From assembly GCA_009995225.1 (NCBI GenBank), contig JAACPW010000005.1:182978-246977 (forward strand): a stretch of DNA of 64,000 nucleotides, given 5' to 3'. Shown piece by piece: positions 1-7,127 of this stretch. The notes under the pieces were generated by a model. That model was not told the DNA's origin. It ran no database searches and saw nothing but the letters and a program-made list of their open reading frames with translations. The translations under genes were made by a program, and so were the position numbers. Numbering within the stretch: position 1 is the first letter of the stretch; each line of letters opens with the position of its first letter. The DNA is from Sphingomonadales bacterium. GTDB taxonomy: Bacteria; Pseudomonadota; Alphaproteobacteria; Sphingomonadales; Sphingomonadaceae.

Positions 1-246
1 GAGCTGGGCTGGCTGATGCGGCGGCGACGGCTGATGCAGGGTGCGATCATGTTCTCGACCGCGTCGGCGGTGATGATCAGCGCGGTGATCGGGATGCTGT
101 TCATCTCGGCCTATATCACCGCGCAGATCGGCACGCTGATCGCCTTCATGTGGGTGCTGACGATGGCGCTGCTGGTGACGGGCCTCGGGTTCTTCCTGCT
201 GGAAACGCGGCTGGCCGCCATCGGCGCGCAGGCGCCCAAGCAATAG
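1..246 (+). CDS. DUF2721-like membrane protein, 3' part only
   Basis: The reading frame is open from the first base, so the gene begins left of the window; the internal ATG at 16 is probably not the start. The visible part holds a basic stretch (MRRRRLMQG) followed by two hydrophobic helices (roughly residues 15-35 and 40-63 after that Met) and a short polar tail. A basic loop before two C-terminal helices fits DUF2721, a family of small bacterial membrane proteins of unknown function. A strong hairpin with a T run follows within 20 bases. The family call rests on a fragment and is moderate. Confidence 0.6.
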   Translation, partial: ELGWLMRRRRLMQGAIMFSTASAVMISAVIGMLFISAYITAQIGTLIAFMWVLTMALLVTGLGFFLLETRLAAIGAQAPKQ

Positions 247-258
247 GCTGCCCCACGC

Positions 259-296
259 AAAAAGGGCAGGCACCGGATCCGGCCCTGCCCTTTTTC
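259..296. terminator. Bidirectional intrinsic terminator
   Basis: The arms AAAAAGGGCAGG (259-270) and CCTGCCCTTTTT (284-295) pair perfectly and give a T run on both strands. It sits between the convergent ends of the DUF2721-like gene and bfr and can serve both. Confidence 0.85.
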
Positions 297-349
297 TGTG
301 CAGCCCTTGCGGGCGGCCCTTAGTCTCGGCCTTAGTCTTGGCCTTAGCC

Positions 350-832
350 TTACTTCTCGCCGGCGGGCTGGCTTTGCAGCTGGCAGTAGTTGTGCAGGCC
401 CATGCGCTCGATCATCTCGAACTGGGTTTCGAGGAAGTCGACATGCTCTTCCTCGTTCTTGAGGATCCATTCGAACAGCCCGGCCGAGGTGTGATCCTTG
501 ACGCTGCGCGAATATTCAGCAGCGTCCCTGAGTAGCGGGATCGCTTCGTGCTCCAGCGCGAGATCGGCGCGCAGCACTTCCTCGACCGTTTCACCGACCT
601 TCAGCTTGTGGATTGCCTGAAAATTGGGCAGCGCCTCGAGGAACAGGATGCGTTCGGCCAGCTTGTCGGCGTGCTCCATTTCCTCGATCGATTCGTGGCG
701 CTCGTAGGCTGCCAGCTTCTTCATGCCCCAGTTGTCGAGCACGCGGTAATGCAGCCAGTACTGGTTGATCGCGGTCAGCTCGTTGGTGAGCGCCTGATTG
801 AGATAGTCGATGACCTTGGGGTCGCCCTTCAT
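350..832 (-). CDS. bfr: Bacterioferritin
   Basis: A 160-residue bacterioferritin, the heme-containing 24-mer ferritin that oxidises Fe(II) and stores it as a ferric mineral in the cytosol. The di-iron ferroxidase ligands are all present: Glu18, Glu51, His54, Glu94, Glu127 and His130. The heme-bridging Met52 is present in HESIEEMEHADK. Length and the N-terminal MKGD closely follow E. coli Bfr. It lies downstream of bfd on the same strand (about 140 bases apart). TTGCGAAT-type boxes in that gap suggest iron control. The gene ends at a bidirectional terminator. Confidence 0.97.
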   Translation of the reverse strand: MKGDPKVIDYLNQALTNELTAINQYWLHYRVLDNWGMKKLAAYERHESIEEMEHADKLAERILFLEALPNFQAIHKLKVGETVEEVLRADLALEHEAIPLLRDAAEYSRSVKDHTSAGLFEWILKNEEEHVDFLETQFEMIERMGLHNYCQLQSQPAGEK

Positions 833-931
833 GCGGAATATCCTTTGCGTAATATCAAAGCCGGGTTGCGGCGTTGCTGTACAGATACACGCTGAGGGGG
901 TCTGTCCGCAAGGGGCGGCCGAAAATTATCT

Positions 932-964
932 TTGCGAATCAGTCGCTTGCGAGGCGTTCGCAAT
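932..964. promoter_or_regulatory. Candidate iron-responsive box (TTGCGAAT inverted pair) upstream of bfr
   Basis: TTGCGAA (932-938) and TTCGCAA (957-963) form an inverted pair 18 bases apart. A further CTGCGAAT lies at 985-992, inside the 3' end of bfd. TTGCGAAT also occurs twice upstream of the heme-type receptor operon near 19.2 kb. Sharing between iron genes suggests a binding site for Fur or another iron regulator; the regulator is inferred. Confidence 0.4.
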
Positions 965-970
965 CGCGGG

Positions 971-1171
971 TCAGGCGAGTTCTACTGCGAATCTGTTGCA
1001 GGCTACTGCCATGCGTTCAGCGTCGATGATTTCTTGAGCCTCATCAAGGCACTGGCCGCAATTGGGGCGCTTCCCCAGGCAGGCATAGGTCGCTTCGGCG
1101 TCGCCTTCGCAACTGAGCGCGGCTTTGCGCAAGTCAGTCTCACGGATGGCATTGCAGATGCAGATATACAT
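971..1171 (-). CDS. bfd: Bacterioferritin-associated ferredoxin
   Basis: A 66-residue BFD-type [2Fe-2S] protein. The four cluster cysteines follow the family pattern CxC (Cys4, Cys6) and CxxC (Cys38, Cys41), and the N-terminus MYICICNAI is typical. In other bacteria Bfd docks on bacterioferritin and passes electrons to the core so that stored iron is released. It is directly upstream of bfr on the same strand, which supports this partnership. The short C-terminal tail after about residue 55 is unremarkable. A possible iron box lies about 50 bases upstream of the start. Confidence 0.93.
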   Translation of the reverse strand: MYICICNAIRETDLRKAALSCEGDAEATYACLGKRPNCGQCLDEAQEIIDAERMAVACNRFAVELA

Positions 1172-1216
1172 GGGCGAGCGAATCTTTCCTGCGAAGCGTT
1201 TGCAGGAAGCAATGTA

Positions 1217-1231
1217 TGCGAACCATTCTTA
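1217..1231. promoter_or_regulatory. Weak Fur-like box upstream of bfd
   Basis: TGCGAACCATTCTTA has the 7-1-7 layout of Fur-type sites, with only four of seven arm positions matching. It lies 46-60 bases upstream of the bfd start, where a promoter operator would be expected. Nearby hairpins at 1271-1288 (GGCGGAC/GTCCGCC) and 1291-1309 lie beyond the end of the DUF418 gene and may terminate it, but lack a T run. Confidence 0.3.
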
Positions 1232-1366
1232 ATAACAAGAGGTTTTTTGTTTGGCCCTCAAATGCCGGGCGGCGGACCTCCGTCCGCCTTGGCTTACACG
1301 GCATAAGCCGCGGCGCGCAGTCGCGCTTGCGACCTGTCCTTCGGCAGGCCGAATCGTCCGTGCTGC

Positions 1367-2665
1367 TTACTTCCTCAGCGCAAACAACGTCCGATAGGTC
1401 AGGCACCGCCACAGCCATTCAAGCGGACCGTAGCGGTAGCGGTCGAGCCACGGCTTCGACCACGCCAGCATCACCGCCCATGTCAGCACGACGACGATAT
1501 AGAGTTGCGGGCGGTTGAGCTGTCCAAACAGACCCAGCGCCCAGCCGTGGAACACCAGCATCATCAGCACCGATGTGCCGAGGTAATTGGTGAACGCCGC
1601 CCGCCCGGCAGCGCGCACCCGGTCCCCCAGCCAGCCGGTCGCGCCGGGTGCATAGGCCACCAGCACCGCCGCCAGACCCAGCACCATCCATAGCCGTGGC
1701 AGCGTGCTCCATCCGACAAATCCGGCGAGCGTGCCGTAATAGCTGAAGCCGCCTGCCTTGACGGCGAGACCAATCGCCAAGTGCGCCAGCCCGCCCGCGA
1801 TCAGCCCACCCCAGCCCCAGCGCAGCAATCGGGATCGTTCAATGGCCCCGCTGAAGAATCCGAGCCGGTAGAGCGCCATCCCGATCAGCATCAGCGGCAG
1901 CGATTCAAACCCGAACAGCATCGCATTGCTCAACGGTTCGGACCATTGCTCGGTGATGCGATAGCGCACCAGCGCCCCGTAATCGCCCGAAGCAATCGCG
2001 GCGTTGGGCACGTCGCCCCGTGCCAGCGCCGTGTCGACAGCGGCCAGCAATCCGGCGCGTGCCTCCACCATTTCGGGCGAGGATTCGCCGAATGCCGTTT
2101 CCGTCATCAGCCAGGGCATCGACAGCGCCGCGCCCATCAGCAGCACCCCGACCATGTAGCCGCCCAGCCCGACGAAAAGCTGCGTCTTTACGCTCCACCT
2201 GACGCAGGCGAGCGCGATGAAGCCGAACAGCGCGTAGTAGAACAGGATATCGCCGGGCCAGATGAAGAAGAAGTGGACCATCCCGAACACGGCCAGAACC
2301 GCCAACCGCCATGCCTGAAGCGCGCGGGTGCCCCCGCGCGCCCAGGCCTTGTCCATGAACAGCACCATCCCCGCGCCGAACAAGAGCGTGAACAGCCCGC
2401 GCATCTTGCCGTCGATGAGGACGAACTGCGCAATCCACATCCACCCGCCCGGATCGGCCGGATCGGTCAGGAAGGCCGCCGGGTACATATAGGCTTCGAA
2501 CGGCTGGCCGAAGACGACGATGTTGGCCGCCAGAATGCCCATCACGGCCAGCCCGCGAATGAAATCGAGCGTGTCGATCCGTTCGCTCGCCGCAATCGGT
2601 GCGACCGGCGCCATGGCCCCGTCAGGCGTGTTCGCCGCGACAGGCGGCGAAAGCGTTTCGTTCAT
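1367..2665 (-). CDS. DUF418 family membrane protein
   Basis: A 432-residue polytopic membrane protein. After a Pro/Ala-rich N-terminus, the motif RIDTLDFIRGLAVMGILAAN (about residues 29-48) is the typical DUF418 opening, and FTLLFGAGMVLF follows. About 10 hydrophobic segments are present, with conserved FTNYLGTSVLM and the long C-terminal helices of the DUF418 domain. The family has no settled function; similarity to acyltransferase-3-like membrane proteins is often noted. It stands alone between convergent or divergent neighbours, about 85 bases downstream of the Sel1/SPOR gene on the same strand. Confidence 0.88.
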   Translation of the reverse strand: MNETLSPPVAANTPDGAMAPVAPIAASERIDTLDFIRGLAVMGILAANIVVFGQPFEAYMYPAAFLTDPADPGGWMWIAQFVLIDGKMRGLFTLLFGAGMVLFMDKAWARGGTRALQAWRLAVLAVFGMVHFFFIWPGDILFYYALFGFIALACVRWSVKTQLFVGLGGYMVGVLLMGAALSMPWLMTETAFGESSPEMVEARAGLLAAVDTALARGDVPNAAIASGDYGALVRYRITEQWSEPLSNAMLFGFESLPLMLIGMALYRLGFFSGAIERSRLLRWGWGGLIAGGLAHLAIGLAVKAGGFSYYGTLAGFVGWSTLPRLWMVLGLAAVLVAYAPGATGWLGDRVRAAGRAAFTNYLGTSVLMMLVFHGWALGLFGQLNRPQLYIVVVLTWAVMLAWSKPWLDRYRYGPLEWLWRCLTYRTLFALRK

Positions 2666-2749
2666 GGCTGATCCCCGGCCTGTGACCGGCTGGAGAATAG
2701 CAATTTGCCAGCGCTTGGAAAGTGTCCCTTGGCGCGGCCTTGCTTCGGA

Positions 2750-3790
2750 TCAGCCCTGCCCTGCCACCACGCAGGCTTTGCCCTCGCGCTTCAATGCAGC
2801 GCAGGCGCGCTGCGCTTCGGCTTCGCTGGCAAATCCGGTGGCCAGCAAACGGGTAAGCTTCCCGCTTGGCACTAGCGTCTTGCGCGTTCCTGCGAGAGCC
2901 GCGTTGCTGCCGATCTGGTTCCACAACCTGTCGGCATTGCCCGCCACGCCGAAGGCGCCAAGCTGCACCCGCCAGGTGCCCTGCTTGCGCGTTGGCGGCA
3001 CGGATGTTGCGGGTTTGGGGGTTGCGGGTTGGGGCGGCGCGGTCACAGCCGCAACGGCCGGAGCGGCCGGAGCGGCCGGAGCGGCCGGGGTGGTCACTGC
3101 GGCAACCACCGGAACCGGTGCGGGCACGGCTGCCATCGGCGGCGTCGCCAGTTCGGCCGCTGCCAGCTCTGCCGAGCGTTGCGAGCGCGCCCCGCTTTCC
3201 AGCTCGCGGGCGAGCGACTGGGCCTGACTGCGCTGCCCCTGCGGCACGAAACGGTCCATCTGCGCCAGCGCATCGCTGGCCTGCGGCAGGCCCGCGCCGT
3301 TCGCCAGCGTCATCAGCGCATAGGCGCGCACCCAGTCACGCGGCGCATAATCGGCGTTGAAGTGCGACAGGCCCAGCACATATTGCGCGCGCGGATCGCC
3401 GCGATCGGAGGCGGCGCGAATCATCGGCATCGCCTTTTCCTGCTCGCCTTCCTGAAACAGCATCAGCCCGTAATTATCGGCAGCCTTCACGTGGCCCAGG
3501 CTGGCGGCCTGTTCATAAAACGCGCGGGCGCGGGCATTGTCGACATCCACCCCGCGACCAAGGCGGTAGGCCTGCGCAAGATTGAACAGCGCATCGGGAT
3601 CACCCGCTGCCGCCGGGCCTTCCCATTCGGCAACCGCACGGGCAAAATCGCCGGCGCTCCAGGCATCAACCCCGGCCTTGACGTCAGCCAGCGCAGGCGC
3701 GGAACCCAGCGCCAGCGCCGCCGCGCCCAAGCCGCTTGCCGCCATGCGAGAGACGGCTGCTGCCACGTGTGCTGTCATGATCCTTGCCAT
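2750..3790 (-). CDS. Secreted Sel1-repeat protein with C-terminal SPOR domain
   Basis: 346 residues from the ATG at 3790, chosen because AGGA lies six bases upstream and a signal peptide follows directly (Ala-rich core ending near SAPALADV). Sel1/TPR-like repeats (FNLAQAYRLGRGVDVDNARA, then AADNYGLMLFQEGEQEKA and AQYVLGLSHFNAD) fill about residues 45-165. An Ala/Pro linker (about 215-270) follows. The last 75 residues, beginning WRVQLGAFGVAGNADRLW, are a SPOR domain, which in known proteins binds denuded septal peptidoglycan. A periplasmic role in division or cell-wall remodelling is inferred. It is divergent from the ParA-like gene. Confidence 0.85.
   Translation of the reverse strand: MARIMTAHVAAAVSRMAASGLGAAALALGSAPALADVKAGVDAWSAGDFARAVAEWEGPAAAGDPDALFNLAQAYRLGRGVDVDNARARAFYEQAASLGHVKAADNYGLMLFQEGEQEKAMPMIRAASDRGDPRAQYVLGLSHFNADYAPRDWVRAYALMTLANGAGLPQASDALAQMDRFVPQGQRSQAQSLARELESGARSQRSAELAAAELATPPMAAVPAPVPVVAAVTTPAAPAAPAAPAVAAVTAPPQPATPKPATSVPPTRKQGTWRVQLGAFGVAGNADRLWNQIGSNAALAGTRKTLVPSGKLTRLLATGFASEAEAQRACAALKREGKACVVAGQG
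3055..3090. repeat. In-frame 9-base tandem repeat (GCCGGAGCG) in the SPOR-protein linker
   Basis: About four copies of a 9-base unit encode Ala-Ala-Pro repeats in the linker before the SPOR domain. Copy-number change would keep the frame and only alter linker length. Confidence 0.8.
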
Positions 3791-3945
3791 TGCTGTCCTG
3801 CCTCGCCGGGTGTCGGAGGAAATCGTCGTACCCGTTTTTAGCTGAAAGTTGGTTAGCAAATCGTTGCTGGCCCCTGCCGCAGACTAACTTGGGGCCCAAG
3901 CCGGTGCCGATGGCCCCGCACACCCCTGCCTTAAGATCAAAGGCT

Positions 3946-3962
3946 TTAACCCTAAATTAGGG
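3946..3962. promoter_or_regulatory. CtrA-like site overlapping a 13-base palindrome in a divergent promoter region
   Basis: TTAACCCTAAATTAG (3946-3960) matches the CtrA consensus TTAA-N7-TTAA at seven of eight positions. The overlapping CCCTAAATTAGGG (3950-3962) is a perfect palindrome around a central A. It lies between the divergent Sel1/SPOR gene (start 3790) and the ParA-like gene (start 4051). It could be a cell-cycle promoter element or an operator/partition site for the neighbouring RHH-like protein. Confidence 0.35.
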
Positions 3963-4050
3963 GTATCCTGCGATCCCGTGTCCATCCAGCCGTTGTCAGG
4001 CGTCGCAATAGGGCGGCACGGACGCGGAACAATTCAGGGGGACCCAAGCG

Positions 4051-4773
4051 TTGCGTGTACTCGCTTTGGCATCGCAAAAAGGTGGATCGGGCAAAACCAC
4101 CTTGTCCGGACATCTCGCCGTTCAGGCGCAGCGCGCAGGCGCTGGCCCGGTCGTGCTTATCGACATCGATCCGCAAGGCTCGCTGGCTGACTGGTGGAAC
4201 GAACGCGAGGCGGAGTATCCCGCCTTCGCGCAAACCACCGTCGCGCGTCTTTCCAACGATCTGGCCGTGCTGCGCCAGCAGGGCTTCAAGCTCGCCGTAA
4301 TCGATACGCCTCCTGCCATCACCATGGCGATCCAGTCGGTGATTTCGGTCGCCGAGCTGATCGTGGTGCCAACCCGGCCTTCCCCGCACGATCTGCGCGC
4401 CGTGGGTGCTACCGTCGATCTGTGCGAACGCGCGGGCAAGCCGCTGGTGTTCGTCGTCAATGGAGCGACGCCGAAGGCCAAGATCACCTCCGAAGCCGCA
4501 GTTGCACTGTCGCAGCATGGCACTGTCGCACCGATCACGTTGCACCACCGCACCGATTTTGCCGCGTCGATGATCGATGGCCGCACCGTGATGGAGGTCG
4601 ATGCCGAAAGCCGTTCGGCAGCCGAGATCGCCGCCCTATGGCGCTACATCGCTGACCGGCTCGAAAAGAATTTCCGCCGCACCGTGTTTGCCCCTGCCCC
4701 CAATGGCGCAGCGCAGCAGATGGGCGGCGTGCCGCGTCCGGCCGGGGGCTTCGGTCGCCGGGTGGCGCAGTAA
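4051..4773 (+). CDS. ParA/MinD-family partition-type ATPase
   Basis: 240 residues from a TTG start at 4051, preceded by AGGGGGA about nine bases upstream; the next Met would lose the Walker A motif. The deviant Walker A QKGGSGKTT (residues 9-17) contains the signature Lys10, and VLIDIDPQGS carries the Walker A' region; VIDTPP is the Walker B. These define the ParA/Soj group, which dimerises on ATP and binds DNA or membrane to position cargo. The protein is not next to a ParB gene. The following gene, 19 bases downstream, encodes an acidic protein with an RHH-like end, so a two-gene partition-like cassette is plausible. A Pro/Gly-rich tail follows residue 215. Confidence 0.88.
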   Translation: MRVLALASQKGGSGKTTLSGHLAVQAQRAGAGPVVLIDIDPQGSLADWWNEREAEYPAFAQTTVARLSNDLAVLRQQGFKLAVIDTPPAITMAIQSVISVAELIVVPTRPSPHDLRAVGATVDLCERAGKPLVFVVNGATPKAKITSEAAVALSQHGTVAPITLHHRTDFAASMIDGRTVMEVDAESRSAAEIAALWRYIADRLEKNFRRTVFAPAPNGAAQQMGGVPRPAGGFGRRVAQ

Positions 4774-4792
4774 GCGCGGGGGCCATTCAACC

Positions 4793-5533
4793 ATGTCCGA
4801 ACCCGGTTTTGCTTCGCTCGGCCCGTCGCTGCTAGCCCGCAAGGGCGGCGCCAAGCCCGCGATGCGTCCGCAGGTCGCACCCCTGGTGGCCGACGAATCG
4901 ACCATCGCCAAACTGGCGGATGAACAGCTTGAAGACCTCGGCTGGAACGACATGGGCGATTCGGACGCGGGCGAAAGCCGCCTTTCGGGCGCTGACATCG
5001 TCCCGATCAACGCCGACGTGTCGGCCGATGATTTCGTCGCCGGCGGCCTTTCGGAAGGCGGCCCGATCGTGCGCCGTCAGCAACGCCGCCTGGAAGAACG
5101 CGTGCTGGCCGATGCGGTGATGACCGGCCCTGAAGATCACGAACCCGAATATGACGAGGAAGACGAGCCGGTTTACGGCGAGGCTTTCGACGAAGAAGGG
5201 TACGGCGAAGACGAAGATTATGGCGACGAAGGCGAAAACGCCGGCGTGCACTATGCGCCGCTCGTTGCAGCCCCGGTGCCCGAACCTGTTGTAAAGGTGC
5301 AGGCCCCGATCGCGTTGCCAACCCCGGTTCGCATATCCCGCGCGGCTTCAGCGCAAACCGGACGACGCGCCGCCTTCACACTCCGGCTCGACGCCGACCG
5401 CCATCTCAAACTGCGCCTTGCCGCGACCATGCAGGGTGTCAGCGCCCAGGCGCTCGTCACCGAGGCGCTCGACCGGCTGCTTGCCGAATATGACGATCTC
5501 GACGTTATCGCCAATCACATGAAACGCCACTGA
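4793..5533 (+). CDS. Acidic linker protein with C-terminal ribbon-helix-helix-like domain
   Basis: 246 residues, starting at the ATG at 4793 just after the ParA-like gene. The N-terminus is short and basic (SLGPSLLARKGGAKPAMRPQ). The middle (about 110-165) is extremely acidic, with runs of Asp/Glu and Tyr. Residues about 195-240 (RRAAFTLRLDADRHLKLRLA, then SAQALVTEALDRLLAEY) look like one basic beta strand and two helices, the ribbon-helix-helix fold of DNA-binding partition and antitoxin proteins. I do not recognise a named family for the whole protein. Coupling to a ParA-like ATPase suggests a DNA-binding partner; this is inference. Confidence 0.65.
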   Translation: MSEPGFASLGPSLLARKGGAKPAMRPQVAPLVADESTIAKLADEQLEDLGWNDMGDSDAGESRLSGADIVPINADVSADDFVAGGLSEGGPIVRRQQRRLEERVLADAVMTGPEDHEPEYDEEDEPVYGEAFDEEGYGEDEDYGDEGENAGVHYAPLVAAPVPEPVVKVQAPIALPTPVRISRAASAQTGRRAAFTLRLDADRHLKLRLAATMQGVSAQALVTEALDRLLAEYDDLDVIANHMKRH

Positions 5534-5583
5534 CCGGCGCTTTGACCCACACACGCTGAAGACCACCACCAGGGGAATTGATT

Positions 5584-6969
5584 ATGGACCGCAGCATCAA
5601 GACCGGCAGCCGATCAGCGCCGCGCCTCGCGCTCGCCATCACCACCGCCATCGCGGGCCTGACCTTGGCCGGGATGGCCGCCAACGCGGCGCCGCGCGCC
5701 GACGAATATTTCAGCAAGGCACAGACCGCGCTGCAAAAGGGCCAGGTGGCCAAGGCCATCGACCACGCCGAGGCCGCCGTCCTCGCCGATCCGCGCAACC
5801 CTAGCTACCGCGCGCTTCTGGGCGCGGCCTATCTGGAAGCGGGACGATTCAACTCGGCCGCCACCAGCTTTGGCGATGCGCTCGATCTGGGGGATGAAAA
5901 CCCGCGCACGGTGCTGAGCTATGCGCTCGCCAAAATCGCGCTGGGGGAACCTCGCGTCGCTGCCGCCACGCTGGACGACTACGCGCAAGCCATCGACCCG
6001 ACCGATCTGGGCCTGGCGCTGGCGCTGGCAGGACAGCCGGAACGTGGGATGCATGTGCTGGTGAACGCTGTGCGGTCAGCCGAGACGACCACGCCCAAGC
6101 TGCGCCAGAACCTTGCCTATACCTATGCGCTGGCGGGCAATTGGCGCGCGGCGCGGGTGATGGCGGCCGAAGATGTGCCTGCCGATCAGCTCGATGCGCG
6201 CATGTCGCAATGGGCTGCGATGGCCGCGGCCGAACAATATCAGCAGCGCATCGCCAGTCTGCTCGATGTCAGCCCGCGTGCCGATAGCGGCCAGCCGGTG
6301 CAACTGGCGCTGGTGAATAATCCGGATCAGGACACGCAGATGGCCGCCGCAGAGATGCCGATGCCGTCGCAAGCAGCCCTTGCCATGGCCGAACCGGTCG
6401 CCCCGGCCCTGACGCCTGCCCCGGCCTCTGCCGCCGCAGCGGCGCAGCCCGCCACGGTCGCCCAGGCTTTTGCCGCAGCCGAACAGCCGGTCCGCACAGC
6501 CGCCTTGCCAAGTAGCGGCGTACGCTATGTCTCGAACCCGGTTGTTCAGGAATTGCCCGCCCGCGCTGCGCCTGCCGCCACGCGTGTTGCCGCCGCTTCC
6601 CCGCAGCGTCGCATGGCGCCAGCAGCAGCGCCCGCATCGGCATCGGCACCGGCAATGGGTGACAAGGCCGCAGGTTCGCACCTCGTCCAGCTTGGCTCCT
6701 ACGACAGCAAGATCGAAGCCCAGCGCGGCTGGAAGGTGCTCAGCGCCAAATTCCCGCAGCTCAAGGGTCACGCGCCCGTCATCAGCGAAGCCGTGGTCAA
6801 TGGCCGCACCTTCTGGCGCGTTGCCGCAGCGGGCTTTGGCCCCAAGAGCGCAAGGTCGATGTGCGGCACGGTGAAGTCGGCCGGACGTGGCTGCTTTGCC
6901 TATGCGGCAACCACCCCGCCCACCGGCGCCGTCAAGCGTGACATCCAGGTGGCATCGCGCAGCCGCTGA
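5584..6969 (+). CDS. Exported TPR and SPOR domain protein
   Basis: 461 residues from the ATG at 5584, with AGGGGA seven bases upstream. A signal peptide (LALAITTAIAGLTLAGMAANA) is followed by a TPR-like region (about 35-220; ADEYFSKAQTALQKGQVAKA is a clear repeat). An Ala/Pro-rich linker covers about 225-360. A C-terminal SPOR domain (GSHLVQLGSYDSKIEAQRGW onward) closes the protein. Known SPOR proteins bind septal glycan strands. It is the third gene of the ParA-like/RHH-like run, 50 bases after the second, and mirrors the architecture of the Sel1/SPOR protein across the divergent promoter. An intrinsic terminator follows. Confidence 0.83.
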   Translation: MDRSIKTGSRSAPRLALAITTAIAGLTLAGMAANAAPRADEYFSKAQTALQKGQVAKAIDHAEAAVLADPRNPSYRALLGAAYLEAGRFNSAATSFGDALDLGDENPRTVLSYALAKIALGEPRVAAATLDDYAQAIDPTDLGLALALAGQPERGMHVLVNAVRSAETTTPKLRQNLAYTYALAGNWRAARVMAAEDVPADQLDARMSQWAAMAAAEQYQQRIASLLDVSPRADSGQPVQLALVNNPDQDTQMAAAEMPMPSQAALAMAEPVAPALTPAPASAAAAAQPATVAQAFAAAEQPVRTAALPSSGVRYVSNPVVQELPARAAPAATRVAAASPQRRMAPAAAPASASAPAMGDKAAGSHLVQLGSYDSKIEAQRGWKVLSAKFPQLKGHAPVISEAVVNGRTFWRVAAAGFGPKSARSMCGTVKSAGRGCFAYAATTPPTGAVKRDIQVASRSR

Positions 6970-6999
6970 AGCGAGCCGATAACCTTCAATGAGCGACCG

Positions 7000-7039
7000 C
7001 TCCCGGACAGCCACCGCGCTGTTCGGGAGTTATTTTATT
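7000..7039 (+). terminator. Intrinsic terminator after the TPR/SPOR gene
   Basis: CTCCCGGACAG (7000-7010) pairs with CTGTTCGGGAG (7019-7029) with one mismatch and is followed by TTATTTTATT. It ends the ParA-like/RHH-like/SPOR transcript. Confidence 0.8.
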
Positions 7040-7127
7040 GCTGATGTAGGAAATGGTTCGGCTGCGTTTCCGCATGAAAACACGGGCACGCGTCTGCACT
7101 TCGTGAACAAACTGCCCGGCCAAGGCT

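Noticed and set aside
3055..3090. Short tandem repeats as a CRISPR array
   Set aside because: The units are contiguous without spacers and encode Ala-Ala-Pro in frame, so this is a protein linker repeat.
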